A stretch of 64,000 bases of DNA, taken from NCBI GenBank assembly GCA_028571685.1, contig CM053140.1, forward strand, positions 147,421,701-147,485,700, given 5' to 3'. This DNA is from Heterohyrax brucei (taxonomy: Eukaryota; Chordata; Mammalia; Hyracoidea; Procaviidae). Shown here one piece after another: positions 34,387 to 45,070 of the stretch; positions within the stretch are counted from its first letter, which is position 1; every line of letters starts with the position of its first letter. The notes beneath the pieces are model-generated. The model was given only the letters and a program-made list of their open reading frames with translations. It was not told where the DNA came from and did not search any database. A program made the position numbers and the translations under genes.

Positions 34387-35109
34387 TCCCTTCTGTAAAT
34401 CCATGGATGGTAGTTTTGGCAGAAGCATGTCGTGCCGGGTAGGCAAATCCATATCCAGAGTAAGTATCTATCCCAGTAAGGACAAAGCGCTTTCCTTTCC
34501 ATGATGGAAGCGGTCCAATGTAATCAACTTGCCACCAGGTTGCCGGCTGATCACCTCGAGGAACAGTGCCATATCAAGGACTCAGTATTGGTCTCTGCTG
34601 CTGGCAGATTGGGCACTCAGCAGTGGCTGTAGCCAAGTCAGCCTTGGTGAGCAGGAGTCCATGTTGCTGGGCCCATGCATAACCACTGCCCCTGCCACCA
34701 TGACCACTTTGTTCATGGGCCCACTGAGCAATGACAGAGGTAGCCAGAGAAAAAGGATGATTGGTTCCCACAGAACGGGTCATCCTATCCACGATTGTAA
34801 ATGCAGCCTTTGCTGAGGTTACTCTTTGATGAGCATTCACATGAGACACAGGTATTTCCACTTCTTTGGCCCATTCAGAGAGGTCTATCCACACACCTCT
34901 CCCCCATAAATCCTTGTTTCCAATCTTCCAATCATGTTCCTTCCAAGTCCCTGACCAACTGGCCAAGCCATTGGCCACAGCCCATGAATCAGTATAGAGC
35001 CGCACATCTGGCCACCTCTCCTTCCAAGCAAAGTGAACAACCATATGCACTGCTCAAAGTTCTGCCCACTGGGAGGATTTGCTTTCTCCACTGTCCTTGA
35101 GGGAGGTCC
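34387..35109 (-). pseudogene. Endogenous retrovirus (ERVL-like) pol fragment
   Basis: The open stretch 34574-35050 shows the end of an RNase H domain (YTDSWAVANGLA, then VSHVNAHQ) followed by the integrase zinc finger: two His in HEQSGH, then CPIC some 29 residues on. The integrase core begins to the left and is cut off by the LTR. No gag, protease, most of RT or env is present. It is an old, inactive relic inserted in L1. Confidence 0.8.
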
Positions 35110-35138
35110 CAGTGGTTTGAATTTTGTTGAGACTTCCT

Positions 35139-35432
35139 TTATGGGCTAATACATGATCTATTCTGGAGAATGCTCCATGTGCATTGGAAAAGAAGGTGTA
35201 CTTGTCTGTTGTTGGATAAAAAAATTCTATATATGTCTGTGAGGTTGAGTTGATTGATTGTTGCAGTAAGATATTCTGTATCTTTATTGAGATTTTTTTT
35301 TCTGGATGACTTGTCCCTTAATGAAAGTGGAGTGTTGAAGTCTCTTACTGTTGTGGAGTGATCTGTCTCATTTTTCAATGTTGTCAGCATTTGTTTGATG
35401 TACTTAGATGCTCTGACAATGGGTGCATACAT
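35139..35432 (-). pseudogene. L1 ORF2 endonuclease fragment
   Basis: Minus strand encodes MYAPIVRASKYIKQML, then VRDFNTPLSLRDKSSRKK and NLTDIYRIF, the L1 endonuclease centre. The usual GDFN is RDFN here. The frame is broken on both sides. Confidence 0.75.
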
Positions 35433-35670
35433 ATTTAATATTGTTATATCCGCCTTATTATTGAAACTTTAAGCAATAAATAGTGACCATCGTTGTCCAT
35501 GATAGTGGATTTTACTTTCAAATCAATTGTATCTGAAATTAATATTGTCACCCCTGGTCTTCTTTACATGCTGTTAGCTTGGTATATATTTTTCCATCTT
35601 TTGATTTTCGGTTTGTTCATTTCTTTGAGTCTAAGATGCATTTCTTGTTTATAGATGGATCATGGTTTTT

Positions 35671-36261
35671 TTTTTTTTTTAATTCACAATTATGGGGTTT
35701 CTTAGGGAAGTAGCAGGATACAATTCAGTCTCAGGAAAAACCATGGATACAGTTCTTCTATCAGGACATCCTATTCCCAGCCATGCTCACAGGCTCATTG
35801 CACTCTCCAGTCCTAGACCTCTACCCACAGGCATTCAGCTTTTTCTTTCTGTCAGCTGGGAGGCTTACTACACTGTCTCCTGCTGCTGGGTGTCTGCTGC
35901 CAGGTGTCTCCTGCCACCACTTCTCAAGGTATTCAGAATTACAGCTTACTGTCTTCTGGGTCTGGGAGCTTCTCAGGATGGGAATTACAGGTCAAAAGAA
36001 TGTGCTGGTCCTTTTTTTTCCTGTGTCTGTGGTATTTCCCTTCAGCCCAGCAGGATGACAACATTGACCAGTCCACAATTGCCCTACCACATAGTTCCAC
36101 CCAATCACCTGGGTGGTGGTTACCAGACCATAGTGAGATAAACCAAACAAAAATGATCCATCACACTTCACCCAGGAAAGACTGATGCCAAGACATATAG
36201 ATATCTCCAAAGAACCAGGAAGCAGAAGTTGAAGAGACAAAGACCTTTCTCCAGAGCCCCA
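35671..36261 (-). mobile_element. Poly(A)-tailed retrocopy of an unidentified transcript
   Basis: A T-run of about 15 (35666-35680) at the left is the poly(A) tail in minus orientation. Just before it the minus strand reads acttccctaagaaaccccat, with aagaaa as a weak polyadenylation signal. Direct repeats gatcatggttttt (35658-35670) and gatcctgattttt (36262-36274) match at 11 of 13. It has no intact frame or known gene. The polyadenylation-like end suggests an LTR-driven transcript. Confidence 0.55.
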
Positions 36262-37054
36262 GATCCTGATTTTTGATCAGCCTGTTACTCTCTTTTTCTT
36301 TATTGGAGTATTCAGTCTGTTTACATTCAGTTTAATTATTGATAGGCATGTATTTAGTATTGTCATTTTGGTGCCTTAATTTTTGTGTTGTTGACATTTT
36401 CTTTGTTCCACTTAATATTCTGTTCTGGGTTGTTTTTCTTTATGGGTTTTCTTTTCTACTCAATGTTGGTTTTGTGTCCACTGAAACTTCTGTATTATGT
36501 TTCTTGCTTTGGTATGTAGTATTATTAGATTTTTGTTTCCTTTTGGTGGCTACCCCTTTGTTCCTACCTAATATTCTAGGTTTAAACCAGCCTTTAACGT
36601 CTTTATATCTCCTTAGCTTCCTCTCCACGTAAAGGGCTATAAGTACTGAAGTATATTCATCTTTATAGTGTAATGCTGTCATAGTTTACTTGTTGAGCTC
36701 TCTGTTTCCCTAATTTTAATATTTTCACTTTGATTGAACTTTGTAACTTCCGTAATTAATTAGGATTCTGGATGTTGTGTCCTGCATTGCATATTTGGGT
36801 ATACATCTGGTGTTATTGATTTTGTAACTGAAGAACTTCCTTTAGCATTTTTTGTAACTCTGGTTTGGGTTATCCAGTCTCTAAACTTCTGTTTGTCTGA
36901 GAATTTCCTAATTTCACCATCATATTAGAAAGACAATTTTGCAAGATAAAAGTTCCTTTTCTCCAAGGTTTTGTGTGTGTCATCCCATTGCCTTCTTGCT
37001 ACAAGGTTTCATCTGAAAAGCTGGAGGACATTCTACAAGGCTTCCTTTTGTATG

Positions 37055-37327
37055 TTAATTTTTTGTAAGCCTAGCTGCGTTTAAAAGCCTCTCCTTATGT
37101 TTCATTTTGTTTACCTCGATTATAATATGTCTTAGTGTTTTTCTTTTGGGATCTACCTTCTGTGATGTTCTGTGAACATCTTGAAAAGCTATCATCTCTT
37201 CTTTCAAGATGTCAGGGAAATTTTCTGTCAGCAACTCTTCAACAGTTCTCTCTGTATTTTCTGCTATCCCTCCCTGTTCTGGAACTCCAATTATATGTAA
37301 ATTTTTCCTCTTGATAGTGTCCCACAT
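37055..37327 (-). pseudogene. L1 ORF1 fragment
   Basis: Minus strand encodes RKNLHIIGVPEQGG, ENFPDILKEEM and TLRHIIIEVNKMKHKERLL, the RNA-binding and C-terminal part of L1 ORF1p. The coiled-coil part to the right is broken. Confidence 0.82.
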
Positions 37328-37781
37328 GATTCTTAATGCTTGTATATTTTTCTTGATTCTTTTGTTTGATTTCTCCTCATAAATGCTGATGTCAGTTGCT
37401 GTATCTTCAGTCTCTTAGTTCTACATTCCATTTCTTTAATCCTGCTTTTTTGGCTTTCCATTGGTTTCTCTAGCTCTGTAATTTTATTACTGACCCACTG
37501 AATTTCATATTGTTGATGTTCTAGCAGTTCATATAACTTGTTAATTTTTCATTTTTCCTGATGCACTTTGTTTAATCTCCATCCTAAGATCTAGAAGTGC
37601 TCTATACATAACTCTTTTGTATTCTACTTCTGATAATTTCAGGAAGGCTTCTTCATCTGGGAAGTTTTTTTTATTATTTTAGGTTTCCAGAGCCATGGTG
37701 GTATGCTTCTTTAAATATTTAGATACCGGTTGTTGTCTTTGCACCATTGGAAAGCTGTTCGGCTTCATCAGTATCACACCA

Positions 37782-38231
37782 GCAGAAGCTATGGTGTATC
37801 TCTACGAAGAGAGTGAATAAGGGCATTACTAGACTTGGCTGCCAGTTGCTATTCTGTTCTCTAGGTGCAGCTGTCTTAAGTGCAGCTTCTTTGGAGAGAG
37901 AGATGCTGTCCAGCCCAGCAATGCTCCTCAGCTTGACAGCTGGCCCCATTTAGGACCTCAGGGGTGGCGGTCCCTACCTCCTGGCTGACAAAGATGACAA
38001 CCTACGTGTGCTGACTCTCCAGAGTTATGCCAGCAGACACTATAGCATAGCTCAGAGAAGGGAAGAGAGAATGGTGCTGCCATGCTTGGCCACCAGCCCC
38101 CGTTGTGTTCTCTGGTGTGCTTATCTTGCTGCTTTTCTGCTGAGAGAGGCACTGTCCAGTGGCAGCTGGTAACAACCAAGCTGTCAGGGGTGGCAGGCCC
38201 TACATCCTGGCTAGCAAAGATGGTGACCTAC
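37782..38231 (-). repeat. Two tandem L1 5'UTR monomers
   Basis: Units start at 37782 (agcagaagctatggtgta) and 38031 (agcagacactatagcata), a spacing of 249 bp. Both contain tgttctct, a ctgtcca block, and end caggggtggc, then tcctggct and caaagatg. They lie exactly upstream of ORF1. Confidence 0.7.
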
Positions 38232-38265
38232 TTGTGGAATCCCTTGCGAGCCTTGTCAACCGTGT

Positions 38266-38463
38266 ACTCACTGCTGCCCAGTTAGTTCTTCTCATAATGA
38301 CCCTATAAAATGGGGCAGAACTGCCCCATAGAGTTTCCAAGGTTACACTCTACTGAAGAAGCAAACTGCCATGTCTTTTTCCCATGAAGCTTCTGAGTAG
38401 GTTCATGAGCCAAATTTCTGGTAAGCAGCCAAGAATTTAACCCTTGTGCCACTAGGGTCCCTT
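38266..38463 (-). mobile_element. AfroSINE-type SINE, long form
   Basis: Tail at left (tgtactcactgctgcccagt), extra segment aaactgccatgtctttttcc, head ttgtgccactagggtccc. It abuts the L1 5' end. Confidence 0.85.
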
Positions 38464-38739
38464 TAGGTGCATACTAGTTGTCAAGCATGCAAAGATGAGA
38501 GAGTAATTCTTGCCTCAGAGAGCTTATGGTCTAGGAAAGAGTCAGACAAACCATACAATAGAAACAATTCGTGGTAACTACTGGACTGAAACTAAAAACC
38601 AATAATAATAACGATATGGTATAGGAAGAATGGCAATGTCAGATATGGGAATAGAGAAGGAAAGTAGAAGCATAGAAGTGACATCAGGGTTGAAGTGTGA
38701 GAGCTGAGCAGAGAATAGTCTGAAAAAACCCAAAAGAGA

Positions 38740-38893
38740 AAAACTAGTTACCACTGAGTTGATTTCATAATGACCCTGTAGGATAGAATAGAACTGCTCT
38801 ATAGAGTTTCCAAGGAGCACCTGGTAGATTCATACTGCCAAACTTTTGGTTAGCAGCCATAGCCCATAATCAGTACACCACTAGAATTTCCAA
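38740..38893 (-). mobile_element. AfroSINE-type SINE, short form
   Basis: tagttaccactgagttgatt at the tail and ggttagcagccatagccc near the head. Confidence 0.85.
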
Positions 38894-39426
38894 TAGTCAG
38901 GAAGAGGGTGTAAAAAGGAGCAAGAGTATATAGTTCCCTGGGACCTGATATACAGTTAATCTGTCACACAGGGGAGAGAAGATTTGAGGTTAAAGAGAAT
39001 CATAAAATGTCTTATGTACACTTTGCTAAGAAGTTTGGATTTTTTCTTGAATGCAGTGGAGAAAGATTTTAAGCAGGGGAGTAAAACAATCACTGATGTG
39101 TTTCAGATTTTTAGAACAGTGTGATAAGTACGTTAAATATTAAATGAGATTAGAAGCTGTCTTAACAAGTGATATGGTAATGAGGTAATTCTGGAGGAAA
39201 ACAGTAAGACCTTGCAATTGTCATGGAAAACGTAGAGTACAGTCAATCAGTATTAAGAAGGTAAAATTGGGTTAGATTTAATTGGATTTGAAGGAGTGAG
39301 GAATAAGGAGACAGTCAAATTTTGTTTGGATGGTGATACTCTTGACTAAAGGGAATTCAAGAGGCAAATTATGTCTGGAGGGAGGAGGAGGATACGGTTT
39401 TATACATTTGGAGATGCTGTGGAACA

Positions 39427-39491
39427 TGCACTATGGGTCGCTGTGAATTAGAATCAAGTCAATGACAGTGGGGTTTTTTTTTGGTTTGGTA
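39427..39491 (+). mobile_element. AfroSINE 3' end fragment
   Basis: Only the tail: ctatgggtcgctgtgaatta, atcaagtcaatgacagtggg, then a T-run and ggtttggt. 5'-truncated to about 65 bp. Confidence 0.75.
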
Positions 39492-40933
39492 GAGCAACCA
39501 ATTATAATACACATGTTGTTAAATAAATGAGACTGTAGATCAGAAAAAAATCTCAAGTGAAAATACAGATATAAGAGCCATAATTTTAAAAGTAATTTTG
39601 GAGCCATGATGGTAGGTAAGATCACCATTAATACTTGTAGAGTGAGGAAGGAGGCCAAGAAGTGAGTACTGGAACCCTTAATATTTGAGAAATAGACTGA
39701 ATTGAAAGAGAGAGCAAGAAATTCGAGAGAAAATCGCATGAAACAAACCAGTCAGAAGGTGCAGAGAGGCCCAGGAACAGAATGTCCACTGGTCAATCAT
39801 ATGTAGTCACTGAGGACCAAGGCAAGAAGAGTTTCTTTGAAGTAGTGATGGAAATTAGATAAAACAGATTAAGCATATAGTAGGAATAAGGAATCTGAGA
39901 TGAGCTCTGACCATTTTTTCAAATGTTTTTGTGTGAAAGAAAGTATTGGAAAGTAATTGGAGGCAGGTAACAATCGCAATAAAATTGCTGGATTTTTTAA
40001 AAATGGGACCATTCAAATATGCTGAAAGAAAAAAATCTAACAAAAAGGGAGTTGTTGAAATTATGGAAGAAGATAATAGATGATAGTCTCTGTAGATGTG
40101 GAAGAAAAGATTCAGAGAAAGGTGGAGGCATCCATTTTCAACAGGGTGAGGAATACTTTCAGTGGGGTGGGAACCCAACAACAAAGAAGCAAACAACTGG
40201 GTGAGGTGGGGTCATGGAGGAGGGCACTACAGAGATACAGACCCTAAGTTACAATTCAAAGGTAAGCTGCTTACAGTGGTAGATAGTTCTCTGAAACTGG
40301 AAGTCATACTGAGCCTGCTTATCTTTAAAAGTGGTGCAATAACAAGTAACGTATATGTACAGTCTCTTCAGAGGAAAACCATATATAAATGTCAGGCCCA
40401 AAGACAAAGACACAGTTTCATGCTGTGCTTCCATTTCTTTAGGAAGCAGAGATTTAACATGATTGAAATCGGTATGTAGGTGGAGAGTTCAGATCTGCTG
40501 AGTACCCAGAAGGCATTACCATACTGGGGAGTTATATGTATCACATTTTAAACCACTAAGCTTTATTTTTTTTTCCATAAAGATAGTTTCATAAACTTAG
40601 TTCATAAAAACTGAAATTTTGCAGTAAAACTTGGGCATTTTTTTTTAAACTGTCAAATCAGAAGTTGTATTAAAAAAAACACTATACTGTGAACATTTTT
40701 CTAAACCAATATGTGTCTGTATTGGTTTTTATCAATTTTCGTTAGACATTTTCAAGTGTTTCTCTCAGTAAATTTGCCTAAATATAAAATATTAAATGCT
40801 GTGAAGTCTACTTGGAGAATAATTCTGCATCTTCCTTCCATAAGATCCCCTCACTGTGACCCAGATATCAACCATAAATAAATTAGTGCATACTCTTCAA
40901 ATGTGTTTCTCTTTAGACAATACATTTCTAAAC

Positions 40934-41134
40934 TCTCTACCACCAAGTTGATTGTAACTCACAGTGAAGGGCCCTGCAGGACTAAATAGAACTGCCAGGT
41001 AGAGTTTCCAAGAATGTAACCTTTAGGGATCCAGTTGTTTCAGCTTTCTTCCTTGGAGTGGCTGGTTGGTTTAAACTGTCACCCTGTTTTGGTTACCAGC
41101 CAAGTGCTTAACTACTGCATCACCAGGGCTCTTT
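40934..41134 (-). mobile_element. AfroSINE-type SINE, long form
   Basis: taccaccaagttgattgtaa at the tail; gcttaactactgcatcacca at the head. Confidence 0.86.
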
Positions 41135-41224
41135 GATAACATGTTTACTCACCGTAAAAATATTTGTTTTATAGATGTGTGTATTTTTCTAAACATTTGC
41201 CATCACATATATAATGTCTTTCAG

Positions 41225-41600
41225 TGGTTTTTTTAAAAATGTTTTCTTGTGTTTTAAATAAAAGTTTACAATCCAAATCCATTTACTATATAACACCTGG
41301 AACTCACACCGATATTCTACTCTAACTGCTCTCCCCTTCTTTTCCCCCACCTCCTGCTGCCCCACCCCATGACAGCACACTGCCTGTTTCCATCCTGAAC
41401 TTCCTGTGTCCATTCGGCCAAGTCCTGTCCCCTCAACCCTTCATCTCACCTACAGAGATGAGCATCTCAGACAGCCCCGTGTATATCTTTAAGTCTAAAA
41501 GGTAGTTTTTCACCACCATCGCTCCCTGTCTTTTATAGTCCAGTTCAGGAACTTGGGCAGTTTTTAGGAAAAAAATACTCAAGCCATTCTAATACGATGG
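41225..41600 (-). mobile_element. L1 3'UTR fragment
   Basis: tttaaataaaagtttacaat and the CT-rich block ctctccccttcttttccccc resemble the L1 3' ends at 28834 and 33001, with more divergence. Confidence 0.6.
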
Positions 41601-42099
41601 TGTTGTGTAGCTGGCCAGAATCTTCACAAGTTGACTGACTTATCCCTGCACTCTAACTCCACAGGGTCCCTGATTGAAATTTATGCCTCTACAAATTTCA
41701 AATTACTATGTTATAGACCTTGCAGGATGCTTGCAGTCAAAATGTTAAATCCAAAATACCAGGTGTCATGGGTAGCTAAGAGAGTGATTGTAGCTACCTT
41801 GAAGCAAGTATGTTTTCCTATGAAATGCAGCTTTGTAACCTATGTACTATGAAAAGCATAGGAAAGAATTATAAGAGTTGCTGGCATTGAAAGAGAAAAT
41901 TGAGATTTGTGCAGGTCTTAAAAAGACAGTGGAGAAAATTGTAACCATTTTGTTAGTAAACAGTATCATGTGATCAAAATTTGGAATGCTTAAATGACTG
42001 TACAATATATGAACAATGTATTTTCATACTTTCTGGAAAATGTTACTTTTCAGAACATATTCTAGTTCCCCAGTTAAGCATCCTCTATTGTATTCCTAA
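41601..42099. other. Intergenic DNA, no recognised element
   Basis: Nothing supported. Confidence 0.4.
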
Positions 42100-42430
42100 C
42101 TTTGCTCACTAGCAGAGTGACCTTAGATACTCTTTTAGAGTTTCAGTGTTCTGATCTATTAAATGAAAGGTTTAAACTAGGTGTTCTAATAATAATCATC
42201 AATATTTTTTATTCATTGCTTACCAAGTCAAGCCAAGCCAAGTTCCATCGAGTCAGGTCTCATTGCTTACCATATGCTAGTAATTACGTGCAGTGCTTTA
42301 AAATAAGTTTTCTCATTTAATTGGTGTAACAACCTTATGAGATATGTATATCACTTACCTTGTAAATGAGAAAACTAAAATCCAGAGTGTTTAAGTCTGA
42401 GGTTTGACCCTGACTTCATTGAATTCCAAA
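42100..42430. mobile_element. MIR-type relics, split by a micro-insertion
   Basis: A plus-strand piece (42100-42190, ctgatctattaaatgaaagg) is followed by reversed MIR-like sequence (ttctcatttaattggtgtaa, gtaaatgagaaaactaaaat) that contains the 34 bp insertion at 42226. Confidence 0.5.
42226..42259 (-). mobile_element. Tail-only RTE/SINE micro-insertion
   Basis: 34 bp: agtcaagccaagccaagttc followed by catcgagtcaggtc, the reversed 3' tail only. Perfect 13 bp direct repeats tcattgcttacca flank it (42213-42225 and 42260-42272). Confidence 0.85.
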
Positions 42431-42691
42431 TATTTTAATCACTGTCATTCTGCATATCTATGGTTCCTTCATATTAAGAATGCCAGGATGCTGTTCTCTT
42501 ATGTCAGGTCAGCAGACTGATGTCAAGTTAGTGAAAATCCTTTAAAGTTAGACAGCTTGATTACTGTTGTATTTTCCTCTTAATCTCCAGTGCCTGGAAC
42601 TTTCTGTAACTGGTTGAATTACAGTGAAAGGAACAACAAATTAATAGTAATGTTCTTAAGAGAGATGATCATATTTTATTTTTGCACATGT

Positions 42692-42926
42692 TCATGCATG
42701 ACCTTTAGTAAGTTTCATTCAGTCACTACTTGAAGATAAATGATTAGAGATGGTTAACTCTGCTGCTGTCACAGTCATCTAATGCTGCTATAACAGAAAC
42801 ACTACAAGCAGATGACTTTAACAAAAATTTATTCTCTCACGGTTCAGTGGATTACAAATTGAAAGTGACTACTCCAAGGGAAGACTTTCTCTCTTTGTCA
42901 GCTCTAGAGGAGGGTCTTTATGATAC
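42692..42926. repeat. Left arm of an inverted duplication
   Basis: The reverse complement matches 44829-45070. The 75 bp outside the LTR are about 65/75 identical; the LTR part is similar. About 1.9 kb separates the arms. Confidence 0.6.
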
Positions 42927-43268
42927 ATCAATCTCTCCTTGGTCTCGGAGCATCTTGGTACAGGAAACTCCGGTCCAGTGGATGTGTCTGTTCCCAGCAC
43001 TGCTTTCTTGGTGCTATGGGGTTCCCATGTTTATTTACTTCTCTGTTTTATGTCTCAAAAGAGATTGGTTTAACACACTGTCTAATCTTGTAAACCTCAG
43101 CAACATACCTGCTACTAACCCATCTTGTTAAATCATGGTGATAGGATTTACAACACACGGGAAATGCCTTCAAATGGCAGAATGGTGAATGATCCTGCGT
43201 TCATGGGAATCATGGTCCAGCCAAGCTAATACACACGTTTTGGGGGGAACATAATTCAATATATGATA
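42777..43268 (-). mobile_element. ERVL/MaLR-type LTR
   Basis: Begins TGTCACAGTCATC and ends tcaatatatgata. Flanks gctgc (42772-42776) and gctgg (43269-43273) match at 4 of 5. It belongs to the subfamily seen at 25328 and 44829. Confidence 0.72.
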
Positions 43269-43367
43269 GCTGGGTAGAAAATTGTGTTAAAAACAGCCAA
43301 TCATGTGAGGAACTGATAATAATGGTGAGCTGGACGTTAAAGGTGACCTTTCAGAGCCAAGGGAACC

Positions 43368-43402
43368 TGCTGTTGTTGCTGTTGCTGCTGCTGCTGCTGC
43401 TG
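43368..43402. repeat. (TGC)n / CTG trinucleotide repeat
   Basis: tgttgttgctgttgctgctg followed by pure CTG units, then a CpG-rich patch with a perfect 12 bp palindrome cccgcgcgcggg at 43438-43449. Confidence 0.85.
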
Positions 43403-43450
43403 AGGATGTCGGCAGGAAGAACAGCAGATGCTGCCTGCCCGCGCGCGGGG

Positions 43451-44256
43451 CTGCAAGTTGCAGTTATTACAAGCTGCATAATCTCCTCTGGAGGGCAAGC
43501 CTTAGTCTGATGGGTAAATCTGCAGAAACTCTCAGCTATGGTTAAGAAACTCCCTTATGTTAGTTATCCCTCCAGCTTTGTACTTGATAAGGTGTCATGT
43601 TGCCATTTGTTACAGACACTGTCGTATCTTTTTGTGTGCTTTTGGATAGTTTTTATTTTTACTGCTGTCTTTAAAAAATACTTTTCTTTTTTCAGATAAT
43701 TGTTTTTTAGTCTTTTATCTTTTACTTCAAATAGAGATAATAAGAAGCAACCTGTTTACCAAGGTATTTACACATATTGCTCTTGTAGGAACATTTATTG
43801 ATTATATTATCTTCATTTATAAAATCATATTATCATTATTAGTCTATAACTGAACTATAAGCCCTCTACCTCAATATTAGTGTTAAAAAAGAAATAGTGT
43901 TTGTTGTTTTTTTTTTTAATTTTGGTTTTAATTCATAGATTCAATGGCCTTTCTCATGAATGAGTCCTAAAGTTATTTGTCGCATTTCTACCAATTAGAA
44001 AATAAATCTTACAGGTGATATTTTTATTCCAAGTATGTATTGACGTGATTAGACACAAACTAATACATAGTTTAGTAAAGATCCAACTAAAGTTCTATTG
44101 TACTATCATCATGAAGTGGTTCTGGGTACTCATCTGTCCTAAATACATTTTTTTTATTGTTAAACGTGCTCGTCTTCAGCTACCCAAACCTTAAGTATAA
44201 CCGTTTAACAAAACTAGGCGTGTAACAGACTAAACTTTTCCTAATGCTGGAATAGT
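43451..44256. other. Intergenic DNA, no recognised element
   Basis: Nothing supported. T-runs at 43905-43918 and 44148-44155. Confidence 0.4.
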
Positions 44257-44391
44257 ACCCCGCTGCCCTTGAGTGAATTCCGGTTCACAGCAGTGCTATA
44301 GACAAGGTTGCCCCATAGAGTTTCCAAGGGGCACCTGGCAGATTTGAACAGTTTAGCAGCTGTAGCACCTCACCGCGTAACCCCTACACCA
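44257..44391 (-). mobile_element. AfroSINE-type SINE, short form
   Basis: gccccatagagtttccaagg and gcacctggcagatttgaaca; the head is eroded. Confidence 0.82.
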
Positions 44392-44828
44392 AGTAGTATG
44401 TAAATCACAAATGATTTTTTAATGTTGTTGTTTGATAGTAAATACATTGTTTCTTTCTGTGGCCAATTTAAATTTTTCCTAGGGATTCTTTCCATGTCTT
44501 AAAAATGATGCTAGTATTTCTATTATAATGTATGATTTGTTCATCTGTAATATAAACTGATTTCCGTAATTATTGGCCTCTAAACAACTGTGACGGCAAC
44601 TGTCATTGGGAGAGCCCCTCAGGGAGTGGTTTTAGCTTTGGGGAACACTAAATAATTTGGTAGTGGGGAAGCCCCAACTGAAGGAAGGGAAAATTGTTTT
44701 CTTCAACGTTTCAGCTATGTTCCTACTGATACACTGTCATCATGCCTCTACTTCCTCAATTCTTTTTCAGTTTGCAGTCCACTCCTGTCTTGCTGCCTTT
44801 CCTGATATCCACTGAAACATTTTTTGAA

Positions 44829-45070
44829 GTATCATAAGGACCCTCCTGTAGAGCTGACAGAGAGAGAAAATCTTCCCCTAGGAGTAGTTGCCTTGAATTT
44901 GGACTTGTAATCCACTCAACTGTGAGAGAATAAATTTCTGTTAAAGTCATCTGCTTAGAGTGTTTCTGTTACAGCAGCATTAGATGACTAAGACAGGAGC
45001 AGAATTAATCATCTCTAATCATGTGTCTTCAAGTAGTGACTCAATGAAAGTTACCAAAGGTCTTGCATGA
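44829..45070. repeat. Right arm of an inverted duplication
   Basis: Contains a partial plus-strand LTR (44829-44995, ending gatgactaagaca) and 75 bp beyond it that match the flank of the LTR at 42777 in reverse complement (both share tcttcaagtagtgact). Confidence 0.6.

Larger units (their letters stand above)
28834..38265 (-). mobile_element. Nearly full-length L1 with four nested insertions
   Basis: In minus orientation the parts appear in L1 order: two 5'UTR monomers (37782-38231), ORF1 (about 36830-37700), ORF2 endonuclease (about 35140-36800), reverse transcriptase (about 31900-33900), ORF2 C-terminus (30309-30566), 3'UTR (28834-29700). Blocks at 31046-31566, 33001-33440, 33873-35109 and 35671-36261 are later insertions. 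Without them about 6.6 kb remain, the usual L1 length. Both ORFs are broken by stops and frameshifts, so it cannot move itself. Confidence 0.85.
38464..40933 (+). repeat. Ancient mammal-wide repeat relics, unassigned
   Basis: Blocks such as gagagcttatggtctaggaa, ttaagcaggggagtaaaaca and gtactggaacccttaatat recur in old mammalian repeats I cannot name. Two SINEs lie inside. 40560-40930 has nothing recognisable. Confidence 0.35.

Noticed and set aside
35692-36141. Plus-strand frame of 149 codons
   Set aside because: Lies antisense in a poly(A)-tailed retrocopy within L1. The repeat origin explains it.
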